Shown here: positions 12,254 to 23,513 of the stretch, in pieces
How positions within the stretch are numbered: position 1 is the stretch's first letter
Layout of the letters: each line of letters begins with the position of its first letter
Assembly: GCA_022592435.1 (NCBI GenBank)
Contig: JABYQS010000182.1
Location: forward strand, 1 to 64,000
Length of the DNA stretch: 64,000 nucleotides
Source of the DNA: Cerioporus squamosus
Lineage: Eukaryota > Basidiomycota > Agaricomycetes > Polyporales > Polyporaceae
Direction of reading: 5' to 3'
Made by a program: the position numbers and the translations under genes
Notes under the pieces: model-generated
Database searches by the model: none
What the model saw: only the letters and a program-made list of their open reading frames with translations
Told to the model about the DNA's origin: nothing

Positions 12254-12382
12254 TTCTTGGAGAAGCAGGAGGCTTTGTTTCTCAATGAGTCTGAGGTTGA
12301 GGAGGAGTAGTTACTATGTATTCTTGTCTACGCTATGCATCTATGTCTCTTTGTGTACACATTTGGCTCTTATCAGTCTCCA

Positions 12383-12595
12383 GGACTGGTACTATGGCGG
12401 TCCTGGGCAGTCTCAGACCGGTCCGGACCAATATTGGTCTGAGACTGGTCTGAGACTAAGACTGGGCCAATATTTGGTCCGGTCCTAGGGAGGCCGGACT
12501 GCAATCCCGGTCCTGCATTTTTGTGCCGGTCCGGTCCTGGTCCTGACCAAATATGGTCAAAAGACCGGACCAGACCGGTGATAGACCTCAACACG
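12383..12595. repeat. hAT subterminal repeat block (GGTCCGGTC family)
   Basis: Dense array of short direct and inverted copies of GACCGG, GGTCCGGTCCTGG, GGTCTGAGACTGG and CCAATATTGGTC, about 130 bases after the stop of the hAT fragment. Such blocks bind hAT transposases at element ends, so this is probably the right end of the element carrying 11141-12253. The exact terminus and target duplication are not clear; the repeats fade at about 12595. Confidence 0.7.
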
Positions 12596-13545
12596 GGGCG
12601 CGTGCGTCGGTCCGAAGGTGCGATGGTTCAACTGGGCGTACACGAGGGGAGTCGGGAGAGGAGAGAGAGGAGAGAGAGAGAGTGAGGGTGGAAAGAGAGG
12701 GAGAGAAGGGGCGTCGAGTAGCGTGCTTGTTGGTAGTGTAGACGTCGAATCCAACATGTTTTGACGCGTCGGACAGCTGCGCACGGGCCTGTACGAGAGT
12801 GCGAAACGAAAGCGTGAGGTTAGACGTCGAAGCGAGAGGAGAGAAGGGACGTCGAGCATCGGAAGTCGAAGGTAGAGGACAAAGTCGAGCTGGAAGTCGC
12901 GAGGTCGAGGGGGGACTGAAGCTTATTATTCCGAGTCGCAGGAGGGGTCTATATACATGTGTGCTGTACTGGGTGACGTAGCTACGTGAAAGAGCGGTCG
13001 CGAGGGGATGAAGATGAGAGGAAAACACTGGAATGCGGAAAAACATAAGCAAGTTGAAGAGCGCTAATCGCTAAACATACGTGAGGCGCGATCACGAGGG
13101 CGCGTCGGGAGGGTCAGTGTTGCAAAGGTCGAATTGTTTACGAACTGTACTGTATGTAGGAACTATAGTATGTGTATCGTACGAGTCCTGGGGGTATAGC
13201 GGAGGTGCAGAAATTGTTTTGGAGTGGTAGAAAGGACAGGGAGAGAGGGGGAGGTGGTCGTCTCGGACTCGGGGTGAGGCAGCGCGCGCCCGTCTCGAGC
13301 TGATCGGAAATGTGCTCGGAATGGGTCGCATTGGACGAGGGCGTCGTCGGTGGGGCTGTGGACAAGTCGGGAGCGTTGTGCGCCGTCTGGGCTGACGTCA
13401 AGGTCGATGCTGCTTGGTCAGCTCGACGTCGACCGCTTCTCAACATTTCGTGCGACTCTGGGTGCGTTCTGGACATTGACTCGCGTCGAGTCTCGTCGCT
13501 GCTTGTGCGCAGTGTTCGGGAGGACGTCTGTGGTCGTGTTGGAGG
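12596..13545. repeat. Purine-rich, GTCGA-rich low-complexity DNA
   Basis: The plus strand is strongly purine-rich, with GAGAGAGAGAGAG runs at 12660-12685 and many spaced copies of GTCGA(A/G), for example around 12720-12910. Long minus-strand open frames here repeat an RRPFSPL-like phrase because of that periodicity, not because of a domain. I treat it as a degenerate minisatellite-like region with no gene. Confidence 0.5.
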
Positions 13546-14838
13546 TTGGTGAAGGCGTCAGTGGTCGGGATACTCGCGCGGCGAGGCACGATGCTCATCA
13601 CCGGACCCTGCAACACTAGGGACCATGCCTACACCTGTTATCCAACTGTTCTCTGTGCTCGCTGCTCTCTCTGTCCCTGCCCTCATCGCAGCTACGCTCA
13701 CGGCGGAGCACCCTACTATGACATGGTGGGAGAGCAATATCTGCTTGATATATTTGTACGAGACGGGGCAGAAGAAATTGAACCGGAGGATGCTGACATT
13801 GCCACTACCATTCTCCAGAAGCACGAGGATGACCAAGTTGACAGCTGTCGCAAACGTAGCGGTGCTATTCTTAGGTCACCTATGAAGGAGGGCAGAGTGC
13901 TGCGCCTGTACGTGCTCACAATTAGGAAACCAAATACTACTTACTACCTTCACAGATCTGCAGAGCAAACCTCCCGCCTCCATATACTTGCATGCTGTAT
14001 GCTTCCTCATACTTGTGTCTGTCTGCAAGCCGCGACGTGTTCATGAGTGTGTGTTCCTTAAGCCGGTCCAACATACCTCAACTCACAACGTCATCAGGAG
14101 TTTTCTACAGTCGGACAATAAGACGGTAGAAACAGCAATGATGAGTTGAGTCCGCTGCACTCACACTCACCAATACCTTTGAGACCAACACTGAGTTCAT
14201 GCACTCGAGCCTGGTGACACACCCGAGAGCCGGTGACGCACCTGAGAGCCGGTACCTTGGCTAATGCCGATCTTGCGGCAGATGCTGATGCCGTGGCGAA
14301 CACCCATTCACATGGCTGCTGTTGGCATCCTGACAGATGCCCATGCCCGACTGCCTGACGCACTTCACGATCCTGCTACCTCAGCCATCATCCTTGCCAC
14401 TCTGCTACTCTATCTTGTCCCTTTCACCCGCACGCACAACTCCCGATGCTGTCCAACCTTGCAAAGGTGTTCTTCAAGGTACTAATTTGGCTGTCTCACG
14501 CAGTATCAAAAAACTAATGTATTTGCTCTACAGGCAATCACTGTAGTCACTGTCATGTCAGGCAACAGACAAACTATGTTCAGCTGCAAGTTCTTCCAAG
14601 CTGTGTGCATCAAAGTACTGTTATTTCTAGCATGATCACTCAACGACATTACAGAAACTCAAATTCGAACTCAAGGCCACCATAACGCCCACTTTCAATT
14701 GCAACAACCACACCGTCCCATCACCCACGCACAGCAACTTCGTATTTGCCCCCCCCCTTACCATTACTACTTCGTCAACAAGGTCTGTAAGACACTCGCC
14801 CTTGCCTGATGATGTTGCTCACGCCTTCTTAGCATGTC
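13546..14838. other. Unassigned region, one weak ORF
   Basis: No gene I can name. An open frame at 13546-14046 on the plus strand contains an acidic segment (EEIEPEDADIATTIL near 13770) that looks more protein-like than its surroundings, and a different frame from 13625 would give a hydrophobic N-terminus resembling a signal peptide. Both are short and unsupported. The remainder is low-information sequence, with a run of eight C residues at 14750. Confidence 0.3.
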
Positions 14839-14892
14839 CAAGGGTTGTTCACTCCGCAAGGGTTGTTCACTCCACAAGGGATGTTCACTCCG
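14839..14892. repeat. 18-bp tandem repeat, three copies
   Basis: Three head-to-tail copies of CAAGGGTTGTTCACTCCG (14839-14856, 14857-14874, 14875-14892). Copies 2 and 3 each differ from the first by one base. It lies about 60 bases before the 5' LTR. Confidence 0.9.
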
Positions 14893-14950
14893 CAGCAAGT
14901 AGCTCAGTATGCACTTTCTGCTTGTCCCTTTCCTTGCGTTACTGATGTTC

Positions 14951-15192
14951 TGTAATGGACGTACATCGGTTCGGAGCGCTTGCGATAAGATAGGCGCCAA
15001 CTGCTTGCATAATCACGGACTACTACTGTAAGATAAGATAGTGGCTTGCTACTGTACAGTTCCTCATGTACTGGCCGCACTGTGGAGCGGTGAGAAGGAC
15101 ATCTTCTCACCGCCCACCGCTAGCAGCTTGTCACCTAATCTATAGATCTTGGACAAGTCTAGCCCGGGTGTGAGAACGACCAACTGTGCTTT
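14951..15192 (+). repeat. Truncated 5' LTR
   Basis: Starts TGTAATGGACGTACATC, the same as the 3' LTR start at 27841, and aligns with it (skipping the hAT insertion) up to about 15192. I count about 14 differences in 240 bases by eye, nearly all transitions. The rest of the LTR (TATA box, R, U5) and any primer binding site are missing: gag begins only about 45 bases later. So the 5' LTR has lost its 3' part by deletion. Confidence 0.85.
15087..15113. repeat. Stem-loop in 5' LTR
   Basis: Perfect 11-bp stem (GCGGTGAGAAG / CTTCTCACCGC) with a 5-base GACAT loop. The counterpart in the 3' LTR at 31575-31601 differs at three bases but two would become G-U pairs and the stem survives, which hints at an RNA structure in U3 or simply at a conserved palindrome. 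Confidence 0.75.
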
Positions 15193-17317
15193 ACATCTTT
15201 TTTGACTCGCCTTGCCAATGTAGACTAGGCTACAATGTCTCAACACGGCAGCTCAACAAACTTAATCCCCACGAGAAGTCCCAGTCCCGAGGCTTCTTCG
15301 TAGGAGACGATCCCCAAATTGCAAAACTACGCTACTGCCTTGATCGAGCATCTAGCCTCGGCAGCAGTGCTACTGACACGTATCAGCCCCTCAGGGGTGG
15401 CCCATCAAAATAGAACACCTCCGTCACCCTCTCCAAACAGAACGCAGGATGCAGGAAACATCAGTGAGTTGCCTCTTCTGCAACCCCATCCATTCTGAGC
15501 ACAAGAAGAACATTCGCAACTCCCGATGCTGAGATCGCCACTGCTTGTGATGGCGACCTTGCAATCCACCCCTCCTGGAGGTACTCAGTACGCACCGGGG
15601 AACAGAGATGGCCCTGATGTTACTGGTGCCCTCACCCAAAACCAGCTCGTGTTGCGTGAGCAGATGAGACTAAGAACCCAGCAGCTTGAGGAAAATTCGA
15701 ACGACCTCAAGTTGCTGCATGAGAAGTCTGTGAGCGTAATCCAGGAGTACACGGACAAAGTGAGCGCGGCCATGGCATGCACTAACCGTGCCCTCGACGA
15801 CAATCAGCGCACCCTCAAGGACATGGAGAGTATGATGGCAACCACTAGGCCCGCTCTAGGACTCCCCCCACTTGCAGAGGAAGTCCTCACGAGTGCCCCA
15901 GCTCACAAACAACTGGATTCAGCATTCACCAGAGCCCTGCCTCGGCAATCTTATGCTGAGACAGTGTCCGACCATACCCAGTCATCCTTGCCTAGGCAAG
16001 ATGGGGAGTCACTGGTCGGCTATGATAGACGTGTGGAGATGGAGGTCAGGAGGCAAGGGAGAATAGTGCAGGCAGTGCAACCTACTGTAGACCATGTACT
16101 ACACAATACCGTGCAGACAGATCGTCCACGCGATACGCAGGTGACATTTGCAGAACCTCCTCACCCTCCTCGCGATGATGGATATCGTGGGCGTGATGAC
16201 ACGCCTCGCGACCGACCCCCGCACGAGGCTACGGTAGACTGCTATGTGGACTATCGCAAGACCTACTCACAGATTCTCGACTCGCAACATCAGTGGGCAA
16301 GGCAGCAAGCCGCTGAGGTCCCACAGACCTCAACGCACAAACCATACCCAACTGTAAGCCCGACACAGACCGATAGAGTTGGTAATTCGATCACAGCAGC
16401 TCTGAGGCCGGGAGGAGTACATTACGGTAACACCGTAGTGTACAACACCAGCCATCCTGTAAGTGTGCTGCAGTCAATGGCAGGCACGCATGTCTCCCAA
16501 GCCGGAGCAGGCGCGTCCGAGGGTTCACTTGGACACCCTGCTTGGTCAGATAATTCGCAATATTCGACACAAGGTAGGGGAACAAATCCCGATCCCCGAA
16601 GGGGTGAAACATCCAAAAATTGAGGTGCTGTAGAAGTACGACAGTGCTAATAATCACCAGGTGTTCTACACCAGGTTGGATGGTGTACTAGACTGGATGC
16701 GAGCATACAACATCTGTGGACCAGACGCCAATCACCAACGATTGATTTACCTGCGCCAGCATCTGAAGGAAGATGCTGATGACTGGTATGCTGAAGAGAT
16801 CGATTATCCTGACAACATAGAGACCCCGACAATTGAAGCCACGGTATGCAAGCTGCACAAGAGATTCGTGCACTCGAGCACCGTGGCCAAGGCTACTGAG
16901 GAGTTCGCAAAATGTCACTACAAGCCAAATCAAGGCATGGAATGATTCCCAGCTGACCTTTGTTGCAAGGCAAAGGAGATGATTGAACACCCAGGCAGTT
17001 ACGAGATGCGGCTCCAGCTGTTCAATGGACTGCCGGAGAACATTCGTCGAAACTTGCACATGAACCGAGGTATCACCCCAGAGTACAACTCCTGGGATGA
17101 CATCCTCGATCATGCTAGACAACTGGAGGAAGTGTACTCCAATATGGATGGAGTGGCGGTAGGCTGTATCACAGGTGTGACAAACCCGCGCGGGTTTCCA
17201 TGGGTGTCACACGCGGGTATGGGTACGGGTCACAGGCAGGCCAGCCCGTAACCTACCCGTGACCCGTGCGCGGGGGTTTGTACCGGGTGCCGAACCTTCC
17301 ACAGTTGACGTATCGCG

Positions 17318-17376
17318 ACGCGTGTTATACCGTTAGAAAGCTACAACTTGTAGCTTTCCAGCGATATAACACGCGC
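17318..17376. repeat. Imperfect palindrome inside MITE
   Basis: Two arms of about 28 bases, imperfectly complementary, with a perfect centre GAAAGCTACAA / TTGTAGCTTTC and outer arms CGCGTGTTATA / TATAACACGCG. It could extrude as a cruciform or fold as a long RNA hairpin. Confidence 0.8.
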
Positions 17377-17524
17377 TGCGTGACAACCACTACTAGCGGC
17401 GGTACGGATGGCTGAATGTTGGCATAGGGAAGGAGGATGTATAGGCTGTAGGTCAAGCAATAGTTAGTGCACTTTGAAACAAATAGTAGAGAACATTAGC
17501 GACATACGGGAGGGATATGCACTC

Positions 17525-17596
17525 AAAAATGCACGCAATTAGAGGATGAAACCACAGAGATACAGTATGACTGGTTTCCTGTGCAGCCATAGGATG
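17525..17596 (-). repeat. tRNA-like (SINE-like) module
   Basis: On the minus strand: an A-box-like TATGGCTGCACAGG, a B-box-like GGTTTCATCCTC and then GCGTGCATTTTTGAG. The spacing and the GTGCATTTTT tail match the two modules at 27.06 and 27.47 kb. Not foldable as a proper tRNA; I read it as a degenerate tRNA-derived SINE head. Confidence 0.4.
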
Positions 17597-18735
17597 CAGC
17601 AGTAAAACGGTTGTATCTCCTGCGCACATGCAGCGACTATGTCAGCGAATGGCCCGTTCGAAAGCGGGGTCCGAACGGCAGGGTATTGGGTGCGCAAACG
17701 CGGGAGGATGTGGCCACTTGTAGGCCTGTAGTGGGGAGATGAATGCAGATGAATTACTTACTGTCACTGGAATGCCCTTGTTCTCCTCGCCTTCCACCCT
17801 CTTCCCCTCAATCCTCCGCTTATTTGCAGCCCAAGATCGTCCAAATCCATCGTAGTTTTGCTGAGATATGCCTTGAAGCTTCAGAGAGTCCTCAGGAGAT
17901 ACAGAGATTGAAGATGTCCAGCTAGATAATCCTAAGGTGTATCCCAGCAAGAGTTGTAAGCAAAGAAAGAGATGTAAGAAAGAGATGAGAGTGAAGCAGA
18001 GAGGGAACATGGTGCCAGTGTATGAGGAAGAGAAGTGAGAGAACCCCCAGGATTCCCGTACCCGCAAAGCCCGTACACCCGGCGCTACTAACCCGCACCC
18101 GCCAAAACCCGCGGGTTCATGGGTCCTGTTTTTTGGAGGGTGCGGGTGCGGGTTCGGTCCGGGACCCCCGCAGGAACACCCATGATACACCCTAAGTGGC
18201 GGTTCGGAAATCAACCTACAACTCGACGACACAGTTGAGTCGTATGCACGATCATCCAGGCTGACGCCAGCCTAGAAGTTACCGGGACAGATCACCGGAC
18301 AACAGGCCGTCCTGCAACCAAGATCTGCCTAGCGCGTCGAGGGCCACGCCCGGAGCGGGACTCATGAAGTTCCCGCCCCGGCCGGCGATGCCCATGAATC
18401 ACCCCAAGGATGACACTTGCTTCGCGTGCAGACAGCCGGGCCACTATCGAGGCGACCCGGCGTGTCCGAAAAGTAGGGATGCGAGACCAAAAGCGCGCTT
18501 CCACAGCCAGTGTATCAAGACCGGGTCCGACGATGAGTCGAACAACGGTGACGGCTGGGGAGGCTCACAATAGTACACCTCGTCTCCCGAAGACCTGGGT
18601 AATGGGTCTGAGGGGGAGGGTAACAGGGCAGATATGGACGATGTGGCATCAGAAGTGATGTGGGCGCACGCTATGCAGATAATTGACTGCGATATGGACT
18701 CAGACAACCATGAACTGGCCATCTGAGTCCACGCT

Positions 18736-19398
18736 ATGCGTATTGTACCTGGGAGGGACGAAGAATTGTCAGGAAATGAATATGCAGGCGACTCTGACAA
18801 CAGCGAGGCGGAGTCTGATGACAGCTCTGCCTTGCCATTGCGAGTGCGTATGTTCGCAATGAATACCATGACCAACACACCTAGGGAGCACTCTGCGAAC
18901 GTGCGTCGTAAGTCTACGACACCCACCACGGTGCAACCCTATAGGGATCCCCAATTGCATTCAACCCTCTGCGCGCTGGTGAATATCAATGGGATCGAAG
19001 TGTACACTCTGTTTGATACAGGGAGCACAACAGACTCCATCACGCTGGAGTTCACACATATCTCGCGAGCACCCAAGATCGTGCTGGAGGAACAAGTAAT
19101 CCTCCAGCTCGGATGCACAGGTAGCCGCTCCAAAATCAACTACGGTACCCAAGTACCAGTCAAGGTGGGACCGATATCGGACATGGTATACTTCGATGTC
19201 GTGAACCTCGACCGATACGACTGCATCATAGGGACACCCTTTATGATGCAGTACGGCATTGTACTAGACATGCAGAATCGGCAGATACTAGTCAATGGGA
19301 CGGTGGTTCCGGCCTTCACCAGAGAAGAAGACCGGGAGTACCGCAAGACTAGGAAGGCCGACAAACGGCCTCCTGGCTCCACAAAACCTTCTCAGTGA
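18736..19398 (+). CDS. Gypsy aspartic protease region
   Basis: Open 220-codon frame with an acidic linker and then a retropepsin-like fold: FDTGST catalytic motif near 19012-19029, and IIGTPFM near 19228, the usual hydrophobic flap/C-terminal ILG-type segment. It would cleave Gag-Pol. It is open from ATG 18736 to TGA 19396-19398, but sits in another frame from the RT that follows at 19441, so Pol is not continuous in this copy. Confidence 0.8.
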   Translation: MRIVPGRDEELSGNEYAGDSDNSEAESDDSSALPLRVRMFAMNTMTNTPREHSANVRRKSTTPTTVQPYRDPQLHSTLCALVNINGIEVYTLFDTGSTTDSITLEFTHISRAPKIVLEEQVILQLGCTGSRSKINYGTQVPVKVGPISDMVYFDVVNLDRYDCIIGTPFMMQYGIVLDMQNRQILVNGTVVPAFTREEDREYRKTRKADKRPPGSTKPSQ

Positions 19399-19440
19399 CT
19401 CGACGAACCTTGCCATGGTAGACCCCAAAAGCAAGCTGCG

Positions 19441-21018
19441 GTGGAGGAAGTCGAAGACCTCAAAGTACGCGCAATGAGGGAGAAGCCCGCACTACCACAA
19501 GACTACCCTGTGCTGTTGGAACTGACTTCTCAAGTCAATTCCAACCCACGGGGTATCAAAAAGAAGAAAAACACCAAAAGGAGAAAAAGGGAAGTTAAGG
19601 AAGTAGAGGATGAAGACGTCACGATGGCGAAGGCACGGCCTTCACTGCCCAGTGATCACCCTTCTCTGCTCGTGCCATCGGACGAGGAGGATAATGCCTC
19701 GCCCGATGAGCATAAACAGAAGCGTAAACATAGGAAATGGGATCCTGCACCACCTCCTCGGACATTGGCAGATCATGAGGATGATTCACCGCTGACGATC
19801 AGGGAGGCGCAGATCAATTATCCAGACAGAGAATATCCCGCATACCCAAAAACCGACAAGGTGAAAGGGAAGAACCAGTCTCGGAACCCAATGGCCAATA
19901 TCGCGTTTCAAGACAACGTGACATTGCATTCATCGAAGGGAGTCCATCACGACCGACTAGGTTGCGAGGACCCCTTTGGGGTAAATGAAGCCATGGAGGC
20001 GGAGGTAGTCAAGCAATTGACTACCCCCGGACCATCCAAGGCAGACATCCCTCGACTGTGCGAAGAATGGATGCGCAAGGTGGAGGACCTAGTGGGCAAT
20101 ATACCACTCGTCCTCCCCCCGATGTGTGAAGTCAACCATCACATTCCGTTGATTGACAAGAATAAGCGGTATCATTACCACCACCCTCAATGCGCAGACG
20201 CATTGCGTTCTGCGCTCCGGGAAAAGATGGACAGGTACCTACAAGCCGGCTGGTGGGAGATGAAACCAGTGACGCAGGCCGCGCCGCTGCTATGCATCCC
20301 CAAGAAGAATGGGAAACTTCGAACGGTCATCAATGCAAGACAACGGAATGAGAATACGCTGAAGGATGTCATGCCGTTTCCAGATCAAGACAATATTCAG
20401 AACGATGTGGCCCGAGCCAGGTATCACACCAAAACTTACATGTCATATGCATATGAGCAGATCCGCATCGGGGCAGAGGACATCTGGAAAACGACCTTCT
20501 CCACCATATATGGTACCGCAGTACCGCATGTGATGCAGCAAGGAGATTGCAATGCCCCCAGCACATTCCAGTGTCTGATGACATGGGTGTTCCGAGAGTA
20601 CATAGGACTATTTGTGCACATCTATCTTGATGACATCTTTGTGTACTCGGATACTGTGGCTGAACACAAGGAACACTTGGCCCTCGTGTTCGCCAGGCTC
20701 CAAGAGCAACGGCTGTACTTGAGCAAGAGCAAACTAAATTTGTACCCAAAGTCGATGGACTGCCTCGGTCATCTCATCGATGACAGGGGACTCCATGCTG
20801 ACATGGATAAACTGGCGAGGATACGTGACTGGAGACCCATGCAATCACTAAATGAGGTGCAGAGGTTTCTAGGCCTCATTCAGTACCCGGCACATTTCCT
20901 TCCCGACGTATCCGCGTTGACTTCGCCACTAGAATCAATCTGTAAGAACGGACAACCATTCCACTGGCGACCATTGCACCAAGCGTCAAGGTGCTTGCAT
21001 GCAAGGTCCCTATCCTGA
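19441..21018 (+). pseudogene. Gypsy reverse transcriptase, motif A lost
   Basis: 525-codon frame. Charged, Lys-rich linker, then the RT palm: LLCIPKKNGKLR (near 20287), motif A region at about 20430, QQGDCNAPSTFQ (near 20535), catalytic YLDD motif at 20623-20634, and the LGHLIDDRG and VQRFLGL connection segments. Motif A reads KTYMSYAYEQ where family members have K-I-D-x-S-x-AYEQ: the catalytic Asp is Tyr, and the Asp four residues later is Tyr too. That alone would abolish polymerisation. The frame ends just before RNase H because of a small deletion/frameshift at about 20990. Confidence 0.85.
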
Positions 21019-21440
21019 AGCCAATAGATCTGAAGTCCGATGAACCCATATGGGTTGTCACCGACATGTCCGTTTATGGTGTTGGTGCAGTTTACGGACA
21101 AGGACCCGACTGGCAAACTTGTCGACCAGCTGGGTTCATGTCTAAGAAGTTCTCATCAGCACAATGCTCGTACCACACCTACAAGCAGGAGGCTCTAGGC
21201 GTGATCGAGGCGTTGATGAAATGGGAAGACAGACTAATAGGTTGGAAGTTCTACATCGCCACGGACCACGAGGCCCTCACGACAATGAGGACCGCAATCC
21301 GTGAGACGAATAACAGTCGGCTCATCTGTTGGGCCGAATATATAGATTGATTTGATGCTTCTATCATACATGTCGACAGAGAAGCGAATAAAGTAGCAGA
21401 CTGCCTGTCTCGCTACTTTGAGAACAATGGAGCTGATGAC
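20991..21440 (+). pseudogene. Gypsy RNase H region
   Basis: Frame-shifted relative to RT. Contains ACKVPILKPID, VVTDMSVYGVGAVYGQG (first catalytic Asp), the TYKQEALGVIEAL helix with the catalytic Glu, and the ATDHEAL strand with the third acidic residue, then REANKVADCLSRY with the fourth. An in-frame TGA at 21348-21350 replaces the Trp usually found in the YIDWF segment, consistent with a G-to-A change. Confidence 0.8.
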
Positions 21441-23343
21441 GTACATCTTGTGCACGAGTACATCAATGCCAACGTTTGCCTCAATCTGGAACTCGACGAA
21501 CTACCGAAAGCCTGGCAATCTGAGGTCACGCACACGGTGACCATGCATGCTATGGACCTTCGTGTACACAAACCCTGGAAGGTCAATCCGAATAACGTAG
21601 CCGAATGGCCAGTGAAGAGAAAGAGGGTCCCAACAGACAAGGCTGAAGCCCGGAAGGACAAGGCACAGGAGCTACATGCCGCGGTGGCAGCCACCACCAC
21701 GAGACAGCCTCCTCCTTCTCGTCAGCAGGAAGACGAAGTCACGCTACAAGATGCTCTCCAAGACGGGCCTCCTCTGGATGAGAGTATCCAGTCGAACCCC
21801 AGTCTGTGGAAGGCAATACGTGAAGGATACGTGGATGACCCTCTATACAAGAAGGTAACTGCCAACCCTGCCGCATACCCGAACTTCAACATGCGAGACG
21901 GGATGCTGTACGTCCGAACCCGACTAGGGTTCAAATGTGTTTGCATCCCTCATGCAAGATACAAGGGGAAGCGAATGCTCACTGAGATTGTATTAGACGC
22001 AGGACACCGAATCATCGGTCACCTGGGTCCCCAGAAGACAAATGAGTATTTGTGCCGGTGGGTGTGGTGGCCAAGCATGACAAAGGAGGTCTTGAGGTTC
22101 TGCGCGACCTGCGAGACCTGTCAGATGTCTAAGACTAGCCCTCAACCGCCTGTGGGATGGTTACACACCATGCCCATCCCGCTATTCCCTTGGCAGTTGG
22201 ATGGGAATGGATTTCCTAGGTCCGTTCCCTGATGCGAAGGGGTACAACTATGTCTGGGTGGTAATATGTTGACTTACCAGCATGGTACACCTAATACCAT
22301 GCCGTGTAACGGACAGTGCTGCCGAGCTGGCGTACGTGTACCTCCGTGAGGTCGTGAGACTCCACGGAGTACCTGAGACTATCGTGTCGGATCGAGACTC
22401 CAAATTCACGTCTCAATTCTGGCAAGAGGTACAACGACTGCTCGGTACTAATCATTAATGTCCATGGCATTCCGCCCCCAGACGGATGGTGCGAGCGAAT
22501 GCGCCATCTGTAATGTAGGTCAGATCCTCCGTTCTGTCATACAACCAGATCAATTGGATTGGTGCAACAAACTCCCACTTGTGGAGTTCACCATCAACTC
22601 CAGTGTCAGTGCGTCAACGGGCTTTGCAGCACATGCCTCGGATGGCCGCTTTCCCGACAACCATTGATGCTATGCCTGGAGTGAAGATGTTTGCTGAGAA
22701 GGCTCGGATTGCGCTGGAACAAGCTCACGATGTGATCCTCGCCGCTAGAGTCAACACTACGCATCACACAAACAAGAAAAGGGCTAAGGATGCACCTCAC
22801 TACGGGGTGGGCGACTTAGTCTATCTATCAACGAAAAACTTGGCACTACCCAAGAGACGAGCTCAGAAGCTCACCCCTAAGTATGTAGGACCCTTCAAAG
22901 TCACCTCCGCACACAACGACACATCACACTATACACGTGAACTCCCGGATGAACTGAAATGTCAGAACATCCATCCAACGTTCCACGCATCTCTTCTCAA
23001 GCCTCACGAACCAAATGATGAGTTGTTATTTCTGAGCCGAGAGGCCAAGTGGTTCTACGACTTCAGCATGCCCGACGATTTGGAGTGGCAAGTGGAAGAG
23101 ATCATCGGCCACCACTGGGACAGTGACCGACTCTACTTCCTCATCCACTGGACGGCCGGGGAGCATACTTGGGAGCCTGCACACGAATGCGAAGACTTAC
23201 AGGCTCTCGATGAATACCTTGCATTGCTTGACGTCCGCTCACCCACAGACCTCCCTCACCGAGAGCGGGACTTGCACTTGATGTCGGTGGCTCATGATGG
23301 CAGGATGAGAAACGGAGGCAAAAAGACTCGCGGAAGCCAATAG
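21441..23343 (+). pseudogene. Gypsy integrase with chromodomain, broken
   Basis: Acidic linker, then the H2C2 zinc-binding domain (H-x3-H...CATCETC, near 22005-22125). The catalytic core follows in pieces: WQ/MDF region near 22190-22215, GYNYVWVV, a TGA at 22269-22271, SDRDSKFTSQFW (22387-22422, second Asp), a frame change near 22455, and PQTDGASE (22480, Glu). The open 22579-23343 part holds the SH3-like GVGDLVYLST and FHASLLKPH segments and a C-terminal chromodomain (WQVEEIIGHHWDSDRLYFLI...WEP, about 23086-23175). Chromodomains direct integration to chromatin marks in chromoviruses. Several frame changes and stops make it inactive. Confidence 0.85.
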
Positions 23344-23513
23344 TCACGCGTGTTCCCATGCCTGACTCAGCCCCACGAATATCGGAGCCGCACTGACTCG
23401 AGCCAGGATTTCCCAGGATCATGGGAACGGATACACGGCCTTGGGAAAATTTCCAGCTCGCACCAGTTTGCGCCCCTTCTCGCTTCCCTCACCCGCCAAC
23501 TTCACCCGTAACA

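Larger units (their letters stand above)
17160..18194. mobile_element. hAT-like MITE inserted in gag
   Basis: Ends are TAGGCTGTATCA (17160-17171) and TGATACACCCTA (18183-18194), inverted with one mismatch. The 8-bp target duplication AGTGGCGG is perfect at 17152-17159 and 18195-18202. Subterminal regions are rich in CCCGCGCGGG, ACCCGT and GCGGGTGCGGG motifs, as in the hAT elements at 11.1 and 61.5 kb. No transposase coding is present; a 196-codon minus-strand open frame (17642-18232) runs across the element end and is not a gene. The element also contains a hairpin (17318-17376) and a tRNA-like module (17525-17596). Confidence 0.9.
15235..18573 (+). pseudogene. Gypsy gag, interrupted
   Basis: Begins at ATG 15235 (MSQHGSS). 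In-frame TAG at 15301-15303 and TGA at 15496-15498 precede the open part 15526-16623, which encodes a coiled-coil-like and Pro-rich N-terminal region. After a frame change the retrotransposon gag core follows (16661-17159: QHLKEDADDWY, VHSSTVAKATEEF), with another in-frame TGA at 16942-16944. A MITE (17160-18194) splits the gene, and the zinc knuckle lies beyond it at about 18415-18472 (CFACRQPGHYRG...C, CCHC-like with two extra residues before the last Cys). Gag would form the particle and bind element RNA. Broken in several places. Confidence 0.8.

Noticed and set aside
12588..13476. Long minus-strand ORFs with repeated RRPFSPL-like phrases
   Set aside because: Produced by GTCGA-rich and GA-rich low-complexity DNA.
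17642..18232. 196-codon minus-strand ORF with a hydrophobic stretch
   Set aside because: Crosses the right end of the MITE into gag, so it cannot be an inherited gene of either element.
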